From assembly GCA_029706075.1 (NCBI GenBank), contig JAINUG010000031.1, forward strand, positions 2,091,001 to 2,155,000: DNA of 64,000 nt, in the 5' to 3' direction. Made by a program: the position numbers and the translations under genes. A model generated the notes under the pieces. It was not told the origin of the DNA, did no database searches, and saw only the letters and a program-made list of their open reading frames with translations. Below, one piece after another: positions 45,617 through 58,765 of the stretch. Within the stretch, counting starts at the first letter, position 1. Each line of letters opens with the position of its first letter. Source of the stretch: Aldrovandia affinis (taxonomy: Eukaryota > Chordata > Actinopteri > Notacanthiformes > Halosauridae).

Positions 45617-47174
45617 ACCAGTTTATATCTATGATGTGACTAAGATTACAGTTCTGTGCTTACACAACCATTACTGAAGTGTCCCACAAACACCTGCCCC
45701 TGTCCATAAAACCCAGTGTCCCCTTTAAGGTCCACCCTGAACACCCTGTTATGGGTGGATTCCATCCAATCCCTTCCCCTGCCCCGGCAGAACTTGGGAT
45801 ATGAATGTGTATAGCGGTTCTGTAACATCATGTCCTCACCAGGAGTGAAATCATACACTGTTTTAATACACCAACACTATTCAGAGCCAAATCCTGTCAT
45901 AATTACAGTAATGAGAAAGGTTTAATATTTAAAAAAAACACTAACCCCACCTCATTCCACCTGCTGTTAAAAAGCAGTCAAACATTATTTTTTATTATTA
46001 TTATTATTATTATAATTATTACTAAGAAGATAGGTGGGTTGTAGTAAAACTGTATTAATTGGAGTGCTGTTGATTTCTACAGTGCTGGTCCTCAGCGACC
46101 TCATGCAATTTAGCAGAAATATATAGCAATCTGATAATAGCTGCTAATGAAACACATCAAATGAGGAATGGAAACAGGCTGGAAATACATTTTACCTTTG
46201 GCTATTCTTAGAAAGATAATAAATAAAAGAAAATTCAACAATACTGAACTTTAAAAAATCCATACATCTTCAATAAATCTACAAAAACAATACTTATAAA
46301 ACAACCGTAATGTATTGTTTAAGGTTTTTAATCATGTTATTTTCTCACAACATAATCACAACAACAGTTATTCTTCAAGTTACTTATTCAATTCGTAATT
46401 TCCATTACAATGGTTTTGGTCCTAATATTCACAAACGGCTCTTAGATATATATATTTCTTTCAGGAAATAAGACTGCTTTCTCAGTGTCATCTTGTACCA
46501 GAACAAAAGGCAGCACCACTGAAACGGCAGCATCTCTCTCCCTCAGGAATATCACATTCTTTTCTAAATTTATAAGACTAATTTACACTGCATACAGCAC
46601 AGTGTGTGTCGGGCGCATCTTTACAGTTTGCCAGACTTCTAAATGAGGAACATTCATTTTGTATCTAGGTCTGCAGGCAAGCCTAACTCAAGTTGAAGTA
46701 CCTTTTTATCAGATAAAAGCCAGTGAAATGCCAGTAAATGTCTTTGTGATTTTGTCCTTTGGCAAAAACGTGTTCAGAAAAATCATGAAGGTCTATCTAC
46801 TGGTAGCTTGCTCCAACTTCATGCAGAGAATGTTGTTCCTGAGGTTCTGAGACCTTTAAAAACAAACGTTGGATTTGTTAATGTAGGAAAGCCTGGGGTC
46901 TTGGACAGAAACAGTACCGTGTGAGTCATAAACCACAGCATAGTGTTGAATTCCCAGAAAATCTATGGTTTTGGAACTTGTCTGTAAATTACACAGCTTA
47001 TGAAACAGTTGTTTAACTGTTTGTTTGAGGTGAGGCTGTACCCACCCATCAGGAAAATGCCTTGGTGTGATACATGATCCCGAACATCCTCTCCATTCTT
47101 TCCCTGAGGACCGTACCGTCTATGCGCACATTCAAGTACTACACAGATAGTGGTAGTACATTGGGAAACTTATG
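45617..47174. other. intronic stretch
   Basis: (ATT)n at 45990-46020; nothing else recognised. Confidence 0.5.
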
Positions 47175-47271
47175 TTGCTGCCTTCTTGGCCAGGGCTCCC
47201 TTGTAAAAGAGATGTAAATCTCAACGGGACTCACCTGGTTAAATAAAGGAGAAATAAAATAAAATAAAATT
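47175..47271 (+). mobile_element. 3' tail of a retroposon (LINE, family not assigned)
   Basis: TGCTGCCTTCTTGGCCAGGG…CTTGTAAAAGAGAT…CTCAACGGGACTCACCTGGT-TAAATAAA followed by (AAAAT)n is a widespread fish retroposon 3' end. Only the tail is present. Confidence 0.55.
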
Positions 47272-48742
47272 ACCACAGTACAACACCAAGCATGTAATTG
47301 GGGTACTGTAAAGAAGAGATGTATGTAGTATGTACAGTCAAGTACTACGGCAATGTAGAGCTAGAGAAATATTAGCTGGAGCTATAGATCAGTAAAACTA
47401 CAGTCCAATCATTGCCACTATTGAATTGCATTACTATAGTACTGTAGAACATAGAGCATAACAGTTCAGTACTTTTTAACTGTCAAACATGGACCTACAC
47501 TACAGCACTGTCTAGCACAGAGTGCAGAGCACACTCAAAGCAATGAATAGGAATCATAGTGCTCAGCCTGTCTGCTGTCCTTCTTCCTTCTCTCATGCTA
47601 CTCTATTGCTCAGGTCCTTCTAGTTGCCCCAAATAGCTGCTCAATTTTGCCCCAATTTTGCCTTTCTTACTGCTGTTAACCATTCTGCTTCCCTTAGTGG
47701 TCTGTCTATTATGTGTTCTTACCGTCAAACTCAGCCCTTGTGACAATCATCCACTGGCAGACTTCAAGGAGCACTCTGACTAAAATCTATCATTTCATGA
47801 TGTACTACTTACTATATGCCTTGTCAATCCATCCACATGGTGCTGTTACTTTTGCATTTATGTCCGTTTCCGTGTGAGCCGTGAGCAACTAAATGGCAAA
47901 TAAAATGGGAGTCAATTGTAAAAAACAAACAAAAAAAAAAACATTTTTTAATTTTTAAACTACACACCGAAATCACCCAGACCAACTGTAATTAGTGTTG
48001 TCGGGCTCAGCTAGCTTTGGGACGTGAAATGACAGGTTCTGAAGAAGCAGAATATCGGACAAAATATTAGTGGCGCAGATGCGGACACTGTCTCCCGAGC
48101 CCAATAAGGACAAAGGTTTGTGCTGCCTGCAGCGAGAGGGATCTGGCCGTGACAAAGCTAAGGAGAGACAAACGTTGATACCCCAAGGTATTTGACAAAC
48201 AACCTGGAGTTTGATGGCCATTTACATTCCGAGGTACTAAAAACTTTTTACAGCATACCTAAAATAAACTGGAAAATACTATATAAACCAGCCTGACCGG
48301 CCAGCTTTTGAATGAGCAAGTAACACTATCTATAATGTTTTGTTTATTATCTTCTTTGCAAGCTAGCTAGTTATTAGAAACTGAAATATACAACTGTTAA
48401 CAACTTAGCTGGATAGCTATAATAGTTAAGTTAGCCACTTTATCTAATCATAAGAACACACTTATCACAAGAAGATATGTTGCTTCTAATGTAAAACAGT
48501 GCTAGCCAACTCGTTCTATGATCACTATTTTTATTCAATTAATATTTCATGTTTATTACATAAATTTAGCTAGTTAGATAGCTAGCCATATGTGATAGTA
48601 GTTAGTAGGTTTGGTGCTGAACACAGGTGAAAAATTTGCCATTTAGCTAATTTTCTCAAAAGGTTTGTTTTTGTCTCCTTGCTTGCTGCCAACACTTGCT
48701 GCTTCACTAGCATTGTGTTTAAAAAAAATAAAGACCACGATG
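47272..48742. other. intronic stretch with no recognised gene
   Basis: AT-rich; nothing recognised. Confidence 0.5.
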
Positions 48743-49152
48743 AAATCAATATTCAATGGCTGGCGGATAGCGTAGCGGTCTAACGCACCACACTTTGGCT
48801 GGTCCGGTGTGGTGTGCGCTGCCTGTCAGGGACACGGTTCTACCAGACCGGCCCTGGTCGTCAGCCCGATCGGAGGCGGCGTTTGGCTGTCCGCCTCCGG
48901 GGGAGGGGGGAGGGTGAGCCGGCACAAGTCCGTCGAGGAGCAAGAAAAAGGCGTCTGTGGTAGAATTCCGTCTCGGAAGAGGCGGATAAATTCGGTCCGG
49001 AGATAATGTCTTGCCCCGGAGGACGGGCGGCGGACTCGTGGGGGAGGGGGAATTGAGATAAATAGAGGGTATAATTGACAACCAAATTGGAAGAAAAACC
49101 GGGAAAAATGTGAAATAAATTTTAAAAAATTAAAAAATTAAATCAATATTCA
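48743..49152 (+). mobile_element. GC-rich SINE with perfect 13-bp target duplication
   Basis: Perfect direct repeats AAATCAATATTCA at 48743-48755 and 49140-49152 bound a 384-bp body. The body begins ATGGCTGGCGGATAGCGTAG-CGGTC (tRNA-like start with an A-box-like AGCGTAGCGG), has a GC-rich centre and ends in an A-rich tail (AAATAAATTTTAAAAAATTA). The local base composition differs sharply from its surroundings. The B box is not clear. Structure and TSD fit L1-type target-primed retroposition. Confidence 0.85.
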
Positions 49153-52100
49153 TCATTATGCCAGAAAAGACATTAAAGGCTGTCTAAGTCTGAGTGATTT
49201 TTGTGTGTAGTTTGTCTTTGCAAATTATTTGCCATTGACCCCCATTACATTTGCCATTTGGATGCTCACAGCTCACAGCTCACAGAGAAATGGACAAACA
49301 CTGAAGTATCAACAATGCCATGTAGATGAATCGAAAAGACATATAGCAAGTAGTACATCATGAAATTATGGATTTTGGTTGGAGTGCTCCTTTAACTCGT
49401 TGGTCTCTTCATTCTTCCATTGCTGTATCTTCTGTCTGTTCTCCAGTATTTAATACCACTTGTATTACTTATCTTGCTACATTTCACCTCTTTTAGTCTC
49501 ACCTCTTTAAAATCTGTTTGCTTTTCCAATATACATTACTACATCGTCTTTTACATGCATCACTTTACTATATTTTTATATATTTATCTAACAGCACATT
49601 GTCCCATTTTCCCCTTTGTCCCATATATATTTCATCAAGTCAATTTCATCTGAGTGTTAAATTATTTGCTACTGTGTTGTGTTGTAAATTATCGCCAACA
49701 CTGGTAGATGACAATAATAATACAATGCACATTGCTTTAAACATGTGTAAAGACGGTCTTAGTTTCACTTCCCATGTAATTGATCCATTTGGAGGAAGTG
49801 AGACTCCTCTCTTCCCTATTATTTTCTTTTTTTTACCCTCCCTCTACCAAGCTGCTATTATGAAATGCCTTACACAATACCCCAGTGATGAGACAGACAC
49901 ACAAAAGAAGATGGGGGAAAAACTGAATTAGCCAATTAGTAAAGGGTAGAAACTTCCAAAGTATTAGGAATGCATCTTGAATCAATTCATACGTAAGCAT
50001 ATGGACTGCTGTGTTTCAGGAAGCTCTTCCACATAAAACAAATGGGAGCAGAATTGTAAAAGCACAAGTTCAATAATACAAAACATTTAACTGAACTTGG
50101 GTACAGATAGGGTTTTAGGGCAACATTAGTATCATCTTTTATTGGCCAAGTTAGACAAGAGAAAATACTAATACTAATAAAAATAATAGGAGGCTCTCTG
50201 ACGTTGAACCTATGACTTTTCACCTGGAATGCTATGGGGCTCAGAGGAAAAGGGAGAATAACATTTGTCACATGTAATGAAAATCCATGTACAATAGTTG
50301 AGAAATCAAATAAACTATAAGGAACCTAAATAATGTTCAGCACCAAGTGGTTCAATTTACTTTCAGTCCGGGCTATGTCATCAGCCAGCAATGGCCAGGA
50401 GTCCACAGCAGTGGGATACAATGTCCGGGCAGGGTGGGATGGGCTTAAATTGGTAACAACTGCAAATATACCAAACAAAAACTCTCTGTACATCTGTAGA
50501 ACACAATTTCTAAAATTGATCTACGAACTGAATTATTGATATCAAAAGTTACAAATAAACTTTAACCAATATATTTGACAGAAACTAAACAAGCACTGTT
50601 CCGAACCAATGCTACCCATATTTTCTTGCATTCTTTAAAGTAACGTGGCTGGCGAGATTCTATCCAAGTTAGTATGTGTTGTATATGTATTAGCATTAAT
50701 TCATTAATGCAAATAAACATGCAGCTGAATGTAATTGACCAGTTGTTTTAGCAAGTATTGGAGACATCAGTGGCAAATGAGCAAATGTGCATAATATAAT
50801 GGATATGGTAATGCAACATAAACGTGCATTCACTATGTGGCAGTCAGGAGTGAGGACATAGCGTATTTCAGTTGTGTGCTGGATGCTGCCGTCTGATAGG
50901 TGTATACACTATAGTTATAATACAGCAAAGATCACCTAACTGTAATGCTTTGATTGTGGTAACAGAAGGTGAACTGTACTTACAGAGAATGTTGCTGGAG
51001 ATTCTATCCGTGTCACTGCGTGTTGTAGATGTATTCCATCTGACATGAAGTCAAATAAGCATGTGGTTTTGAAGTGAGCTTTGTTCATTTAAACTGTAGA
51101 TGTGGGAACAGGTCTCCCCACTCCCTTTTCACTTTAAGTCCACTACACATAGCAATGCATGTTGTTAGCTTGCCAAGTTCACTTAATAGATAACTAACAG
51201 TTATGTAACTGGCTAGCTAGATAGTAAACCAAGCAGCCAAGTAACCACCCTGCTAAGCTTAACGATGGCCTATGTTACTACGCTTCAGCAAGTGAACTGC
51301 CGGAAGCTAGCAAGCTAACACTGTGTAGCTGTGTGGCTACGTATCCAGCTGTAGGAATTAAGCGAGGCAGACTTGACTTTCAAGTTGGCAACGTTAACGT
51401 TTTGTTAGTTTCAGAAAATGTATTTAGTCCAGGTTTTGGTGACCTACCTTCTAGTCACGCTAGCTATCTGGGCAATGAAACAGTAAGATGCAGGGTTTAC
51501 AGAGAAATTATACAAGTGCCAAACTCTCTGTGCAGTATAGGTATGGGGTATGCCCCACCAACCCATAACTTGGTGTGTAAGTTCCTGCGGAACACTGAGT
51601 TGTAGTTTCTTAAAAATCCATGCAGAATTGTCAAACTTAGAGCTTGGGAAGAGAAACCCAATTGGGAGCCTCTGATGCATTTGACTTTTTGACCTGAAAA
51701 TCGACAGGGTTCCGGGGAACAGTGAGGATAACAGTTGTGTCCAATTCCATCAAAATCCATTCTTCTGTCCAAGAATGAGGCTGCAGTCAAAGTCAGAGCA
51801 CCGAAACATTACTAGACCAGAAATCATGTCTATAATAGAAGGATGGCAGCACTGATGAGCAATATGAAAATATAAGGTCCCTTACAACAACTTTGGCTGC
51901 GGGGCATAAAATATTGTATGTATGTACTTACTACAAATACACACTACTTGAAATGCTGGACCACTATGCCAGCAAATAATTTCCTTTTAACAGCAGGGTA
52001 GTAGTCACTCAAACTTAGCCTATTTCCTAAACATGCAGCAGTAAACTGGAAAGAACAGTAACATCCAGAGGTTTTGATTTAATTACGCAAATGTTGAGGT

Positions 52101-52166
52101 GTAAATAAAACCCTAAGGTGTAGATATGAATATCCTGGCATGTAACAACGCACTCCAATTAAGATC
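49153..52166. other. intronic stretch with no recognised gene
   Basis: AT-rich, with several unrelated short frames on both strands and no recognisable domains. Confidence 0.5.
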
Positions 52167-52248
52167 AATATAGCTCTTTTAACATTCCTATTATCTCACC
52201 TCGCAAGGGTGCGAGGTGAGATAATATGAATGTTATAAGAGCTATATT
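52167..52248. repeat. near-perfect palindrome (39-bp arms, 4-nt loop)
   Basis: Arms 52167-52205 and 52210-52248 are reverse complements at 37 of 39 positions around an AGGG loop. The innermost stem is GAGATAATA…/CTCACCTCGCA. No known element ends recognised. Confidence 0.9.
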
Positions 52249-53514
52249 AGTCTTATAACATTGATTATATTAGTCTCATAACATAACTTCATCACTCCAA
52301 GGGATTATCATATGTTCCTTCCTGTTCTACATATAGATAAAGCCTTAGAGTAATGAAGTCACGTCACGTGATACTAAGGGTATTAATATCACTGGTTTCT
52401 GCATTACATTTACCAAAACAGTCCATGTTTTGGAGCTCCACAGCTTTTCCATGTGTATTTGGAAACACTCCACTGCTGCACTGATTTGTTTAATTTGCTA
52501 AAGATTTTCATGGGCATATGTTGCCCTCGATTTGTTTGTCTACATGCAAACCTCAATGGTCAAAGCCACCAAGTAGTAGTGGTAGAGAATTTTCTTGCCA
52601 ATTATTTTGACTTCTTTTTTAGTTCTAAAACCACAAATAGCCTCATTCAATGCTGCCCTTAGTATGTCTATATGAGAAAATTCAATTGATGAACCAGATA
52701 CTTTAAAACCATAGTTTGAACGCTACTACTTTTTTGACAATTAAATGGGAAACCAGCAATCTAAAGCCTGTTTCAACATTTCACAGCTTTTGAACAATCA
52801 CAGAAACTGAATATAGGAGGAAAAGCCATTAGAGCCAACCACACTCTCTCGCTATAATGACCTCTTCATTGCATGGTAGCTTTTGGACCGTTCTAAACAG
52901 TAAGTAAATTAATCTTTCTTTGTTTTCAAGGAAATGGTGGCCATGCTTCAAAATCAATGAGCGCACAAAAATACTAGGGCAGTCTGTTTCTAAATAAGTA
53001 ACAACACGATTACATTTACTAATGGGGAAAATAATCTGTTTAGAATTATTCATTCGATTACAGCTTTCCTGCAGTAAGCGATCACAGTTTTCTTCACTGC
53101 CAGAACTTCTTCTGCTCAGCGACACTGCACTCACCCAAAGTTACATGTTAAGTTTTTCTGAAAAAAGAAGGGGACGCTTGGTTTCATGGTTCATACTTTG
53201 GGGCAGTGTTAAATTGGGTGAACACAGGGGAGCAGTGTTGATTCACTGTCTAGGACCCACTCCTTTTCATTCCAGGATAATGCTGTTCAGTGGTCGGGTC
53301 ACATGCTCCTGCCACTGAAAGGTTACCTCCAGAGAACAGGCCTGAATCAGTGTGAGATATATTGTTCTGTTAGCAGTGGAAAATGATTTTGTCACAACAA
53401 GAGTCAATGCTTTTCCACCAGTTCCAGGCTTTATCACTCTTCCAATTAAATGTCTAAATTAAATGTTGGGGTACAAACAAAGATCACAGGGACATTGTGG
53501 GAGAGAGAATCCAA

Positions 53515-53566
<52 letters not shown>

Positions 53567-55921
53567 GTATGAACATTTCTGATACATTTTGAAACTTTCC
53601 ATGAAAATCTGCAGTGGAAATTTTGTCCGAAATTTTGGTATTTTTTTTATTCTGAACAGAATTAGAAATAGAGGGTGATTGTTAAAACAGCTTCAAAATT
53701 GCTAATAACTTAATACCAATTTTGCTCACAAAGTTCCATGAACGACCGTGTCCTGAGTTCTCGGATGAGCGAGTAGTTCTGCTGTAACAGTGACGCAGCA
53801 TCTTTCACTGATCGTGCTCTCTTCACAGCTGGAGTAAGAATATAAAAGGTACAAAGAATAAGCTATGGCTGCCAAGAGGGTGAACTTTAATGATTTCAGA
53901 ACTTAATTTGTTTTACTTGATTTTATTGTATACCTTTTTGTTTCAGGTATATATTTTTCACAATTAATAATTTTCATAATTAAAAGGGTAAAAGAATGTA
54001 AAAAGAATGTAAACAATTTTAAATATAATGTAAAGAATGTGAGTTGCATGAGTTAAATATTACTTCATTACAATTCAAAGCTATGACTAGCAAAGTTTTG
54101 AAACATGTTTTTGTTTGTATTGAAGAGTGTATCTCAATTGATGTCAAAAATAATACAGGGGTCAGAAAGAACTCCCCAAACAAAGAACAACATTTTCCCA
54201 TAAATTCTCATAAATAAATTCCCAGAATTTCTGTAGAAATTTTACATTTCAAAAATTCCCCAAATTTTGCAATCCTACATATGCACATCAAAGACATATA
54301 TTTGCACATGCCAACAATTAAAAACTGGAAAAGTAAAACATATTTAGGCTACATGCTTCAATCTTAGTTTGATAGAAAAGACATTGATTATCTTTCAGGT
54401 ATTTCTGTTGTTCTGGTCATGTAAGCCCAGTTGAACCTTTCCTGACTCTATAGGCAGTTAGCCTGCAAAAAAGCTTAAGTGTCATGTTATCTAAATTGAT
54501 TTTACCATGCCAGTTTAATTAACAGCAGTTTACAATGAATTTCAATAATGAAAAATTCAGCTTTTTGCTTTTTATCATAAAAAAATATCTAAGCAAACTA
54601 AAATGTTCTCATTGCATCTACAACTTTAGTCACAAAGCAATTATGAATGAAGACAGAAATTAATAATCGACTTTGACTTTCGCCATTGAAAGAGACCACA
54701 ATACATGGGGGGGCAGTAGGCAGAGTAAAACATAATTTCACATTATAAAATTGTGTTTAAAAAATAAAAGTGTGGCAAAGATACCAGCTGTGAATTAAAG
54801 CACAAATATGTGGAACTTAAATCAATAAGAAATTTGTCAAAATAAGGTGGATTTCTTTCAATAAACTTGCTCTTATCTTCCGAGAGAACCATTTTGACAA
54901 TATCCTTAACCGTTGGACGTGGAAGTGTTGAGCAGTAACAATCTTTCTTCTTTCCTGATTTGTTAAGATGTCTGCAATGCCGAGTGATTTCGTGTCAGTG
55001 TAAGTAAGGAACTAGACCTAAAAAAAAATTCTGAAGCATAAAATGCGTCAGTAAATATCCAGCCCTATCAATTGGCAATGAGTAAAATATGAATTAGAGA
55101 TCTAAATTACAATGTGTGTATGAGTGTGGGCGGGGCATGCCAAAAAATATATATAGTGCATGCAACAGCCTAGTTTTTACGCAATGACAGTAAATACAAG
55201 GCGAAAATCTATCAATTCAGCAGCATGGGTACAATAAGTTAACCCTTCATTTAAGAAAGGGCAGTCTGAAAATGAATATTTGCGTAAAACATTATGCCGG
55301 GTTCTTACTTTTTCCTCTACTTGCGTATGTATGTTACGCTTTCACGCACGTTCTACGATTGCAAAAACGAATTATTAAAAATATCATGACTTCATCAATA
55401 TGACATAGCCTATGCAATGTATAATTTCAGTTTAACTCACTGAAATGCCAACTCATAACTCATACGCGTCACGGCTATATGACATTCGAATTCAGTATCG
55501 TACAATATTATTTCTGGATGACAGCATTAACCAGACAACACCCAACATTTTGCAAAACAATATTGTGCTAAAAAGAACGACAGAAAACAGGAGTCAAACA
55601 AATCCCTCCCAGAAAGCTATTGCAGACATGGAGTGATGATGACATTGTTCTTAGAATAATCGGAATGGAAAAGCAACGTTAACATATGGAACGAATCCAA
55701 CAAGAAAATCGTTTGGTTAAAACTTACCTAGCAAGCCATCTTACATGACATTACACATCCAATACACTGGATTCTATGTCTATATAAACCAGCTACATAG
55801 TTATCTGGCTGCATTCCTCAATATGTTTTTTTTCAGCTGAAACATACAAACTGGAAATTATGCACAGCTAGCTATCTGCTAGCTGTTTAGCTCGCTAACA
55901 TTTCATTTGCTACGCACTAAC
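52249..55921. other. proximal part of the 1A-1B intron
   Basis: Contains (AT)n at 53517-53564 and ordinary AT-rich sequence. The first kilobase after exon 1A (54900-55921) has no recognised repeats and could hold regulatory DNA. Confidence 0.45.
53517..53564. repeat. (AT)n microsatellite
   Basis: About 48 bp of pure AT. Confidence 0.92.
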
Positions 55922-56025
55922 CTGTTTTTCAGAGGCTGGCTTTTCAGCTCGTAATACGTTTTTGGTTCTTCGTGGAATTCTTCCCCGACTTCGAAGTCTG
56001 GTACTATCCCCGATTCCGATTGCAT
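55922..56025 (-). CDS. mitf: mitf exon 1A, start of MITF-A isoform
   Basis: ATG at 56025 opens 34 codons plus 2 nt: MQSESGIVPDFEVGEEF, then HEEPKTYYELKSQPLKN, ending AG before the donor GTTAGTG (intron from 55921). This is the MITF-A-specific N-terminus, essentially the mammalian exon 1A peptide through QPLK. The 2-nt remainder joins the single T at the start of exon 1B (21531) to give Ser, confirming that both exons belong to one transcript. The start context AAGAGAATGC has a purine at -3. MITF-A is the broadly expressed isoform (retinal pigment epithelium, other tissues) in vertebrates. The peptide is acidic and Tyr-containing with no known fold. TFE3 has a related N-terminus, but the residue match and the downstream exon favour MITF. 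Confidence 0.95.
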
Positions 56026-56200
56026 TCTCTTAGCTGTCAATGTCAAAAGTTGCTCCAATATAGATGAAAAACAGAAAACAAGAAATGTTGCTTGACAAGT
56101 CTAAGCCACGCAGTACCAGTCGATATGTTTGCAAACTCCTGTCCTCCCCACACGTAGATGGCGCTAAAATCTATAGAACGTGTAGTCCTCTATAATCTAT
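56026..56200 (-). promoter_or_regulatory. mitf: 5' UTR/promoter region of mitf exon 1A
   Basis: Sequence immediately upstream of the MITF-A ATG. On the minus strand it has an ATCTATATTGGAGC stretch about 40 nt upstream of the ATG and a GCGCCATCT (YY1-like) motif at about 56165..56157 beside an ACGTG half E-box. The transcription start and UTR length cannot be read from sequence alone. Confidence 0.45.
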
Positions 56201-58632
56201 ATAGTGTACGAGGAAAGCCAAGGTTACACATTAAAAAACTACAAGTACCATACTATAAAACGATAACGCTTTCGCCAGCGTATAGGTCTGGTGTTTTGAT
56301 ATACATTTGCTACAATGTCAATGTCAGCAGCTTTTCGTTGTTCACTGTGCCTCATGGAATTTTACCCTTTTCTTTCCTTGGCAACATCAATTTGGTAAGG
56401 GTGGTCTGGAAATTGGTTCGTAATTGTTTAAGCGCTTAAACAGAAACCTAAGTCGAGGCAGCATGCTACACATCTTACTAACTGGCTAACTAGTTCATTA
56501 TATGGCTTTTCCATTGAGGTGCAGGAAAGAGTTTTCATCAGATATAGGATTAATCATTCTAGGTAAATATTTGCACACACTTGTATACCATATTAACTGT
56601 ATGCAGGAAATAAAAAACTGTGTATGGCCAGCAATTAATAATTTGTTTATACAATGTAATTAAACAACTAGTGAAATGAATACACAAGATAAGACATTAT
56701 TATCCTATTAACCCCCTTGTTGATCATAAATGCATATGCAAAAGTCGGAGGCATACTATTCCCTCACAATGAAGGCAAATAAATAGATTATTTTAGGATT
56801 TAATGTAGCTATATTTTTTTCCAAAAAGGGCAAACTGCAGCTAAACACAGCACACTGGAACCCATCTGACAACCAATGGGTGACATAGGACTCTGTAAAG
56901 TTGTATATATCCATTTTATAATATATGAAATGAATGAACTGTTAATAAATGGTTTACCGTATGGTTGGTGAAAGGAGTAGAATTGTTGTTAGATTTAGAG
57001 AGAATTACACATTTTCCTATATATTCCCACATATTTTCAACACACACCATTTTAAAACTAAACGTTTAAAGAGTAATAATATATTTATACTTTCCAGGAC
57101 TGTACTCATTTACAGTGCCAGTTAATGACAGTAATAAATATGAATTTACCATTAATACACAAAAAAGGGTGTGTGTTGTTCCTTAAACGATCCACTGTAA
57201 ATTAATGGCTAGTTGTTTTAATTTTGTAACTGTTGATCATTCCTTAAAATACAAACAATTGTTGTGTCCATATGCTTACCATTTATAAACACATTGGTTA
57301 ATGTAAGCAAAGATGCAGCACTGCCTGTCTATTGACTTGTGGATAAATTAAAATGACCATGGCCTGACTTTGCAGTGCAACTGAGAATAAAAGTACATGT
57401 TTAAAAAATGCAAATATAAAGGGTTCCTGGTGATACGTTTAAAGTAAACCTTGGTATATGGGCTTAAACAGCTCACCAACCACTACAGTGATAAATTATA
57501 ATATATGCTTTGGTGCTGCATAATTTTAGGCATGCATTCTTGACGGAGGAAAGTTTTTTTTTATATATACAATAAATGAAACACAACTCTGCTATGCACT
57601 AATCTACTGATCTATGTGATCCAGTGGCTGATTAAAGGGGATGTTACACCATACAGTGATAGTTGCTATGTGAGACCTTATTCCAGTATATGGAATAGCA
57701 TGCATTAAATGTAGCCGTGGAGGCTACCCCTTTAAAGCAAAAATAAATTAACAAAGACACTTACGGAGGGTACATGGGTATGTTTAAAAATGTTGCTGTA
57801 AAAAAAAAATTATGTGTTACATTTTATTTTTTTAATTTAGAGAATTTTGAGAACATATAGTAAATTACTATAATCTAAAAATGTAAATTGAAAACAATTA
57901 TGTTATAGATTGACCTTAAATAATTTGCAATGTTTGTCATTCTCAAAATTATAAAGTCAAAAGTACTCAGAGGACTCACAGTTTGAAGTATAATTTATTT
58001 GTCATACACTATTAACTTGACAGAATTAAATTAGCCTTCTACTACTTCAGGTTCTGCTACTTAATTTATTGTTACATATTGATACCTTCAGTGATTTTTT
58101 TCCATTCATGATCAAAATCATGCCACCTACTGGTATTTGCTCCTGTTTTCCTGTGAACCCACTTTGGTAGTTGTCTGAGGTTTTTCCACTGGGTGGCAGC
58201 GTAAGGCAGGAAAACAGTGGCTCTGTATTCAGTCCGTTTGTCCGTTCTGTGCATATCCTTTGTCAGAGATCTGAGGACCAGACATTGTGTTTGAATTGTG
58301 GAACTTGTATTATGGCTCTGCTACAGAACTCCCAGCACATTTTTAATCTTCTGAGCCAGTGATGTATCAGTGACTGGGAAATACATTAACCAGTACATTA
58401 TTTATTGTATTAACTACTGCTTAAAAAAAATAATGACATTCATATACATTTTCATACCATCATGCCACTTTTTTGGGGAACGATCTGTGTAAACTTCCTG
58501 GCACAAACATGTCAATTAATGTTAATTAATTAATTAATTAATTAATTACCAAATGATGAGCATTATTGCATTATTAATTTGCGTTGCAAATTCCCTGATC
58601 CTGTGCAACTTGTATAGGTTACATTATTGCAC
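56201..58632. other. upstream of mitf exon 1A, no gene recognised
   Basis: AT-rich. A minus-strand 60-codon frame at 58254..58072 (KNLRQLPKWVHRKTG…WHDFDHEWKKITE) reads like protein but was not recognised. (TTAA)n at 58514-58548. Confidence 0.45.
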
Positions 58633-58765
58633 GCTATCCATTAATACAGGTGGGTATTTATTTAACAATTCAGGTTAAGTGCCTTACTCAAGGGTAGAGC
58701 AGTGCCCCACTTGGGATTTGATTCTGCAATCTGCTGATTACAAGTCTGATACCTTTTAATTATGA
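58633..58765 (-). mobile_element. truncated tRNA-derived SINE
   Basis: In reverse complement shares TTGAGTAAGGCACTTAACCTGAATTG and the head …ACTTGTAATCAGCAGATTGC with the 26571-26799 SINE; tail lost. Confidence 0.6.

Larger units (their letters stand above)
21532..55921 (-). other. mitf: 34.4-kb mitf intron between exons 1A and 1B
   Basis: Begins GTTAGTG at 55921 and ends TGCAG at 21532 on the minus strand; phase 2 (AG|T makes Ser). In mammals the corresponding interval holds further alternative first exons (such as 1H). I found no 1H-type peptide here, but short exons could be missed by eye. Most recognisable content is transposable elements, listed individually. Confidence 0.88.

Noticed and set aside
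21532-55921. mitf exon 1H or other alternative first exons
   Set aside because: No ATG followed by an H-type peptide and a donor was seen; not reportable without transcript data.
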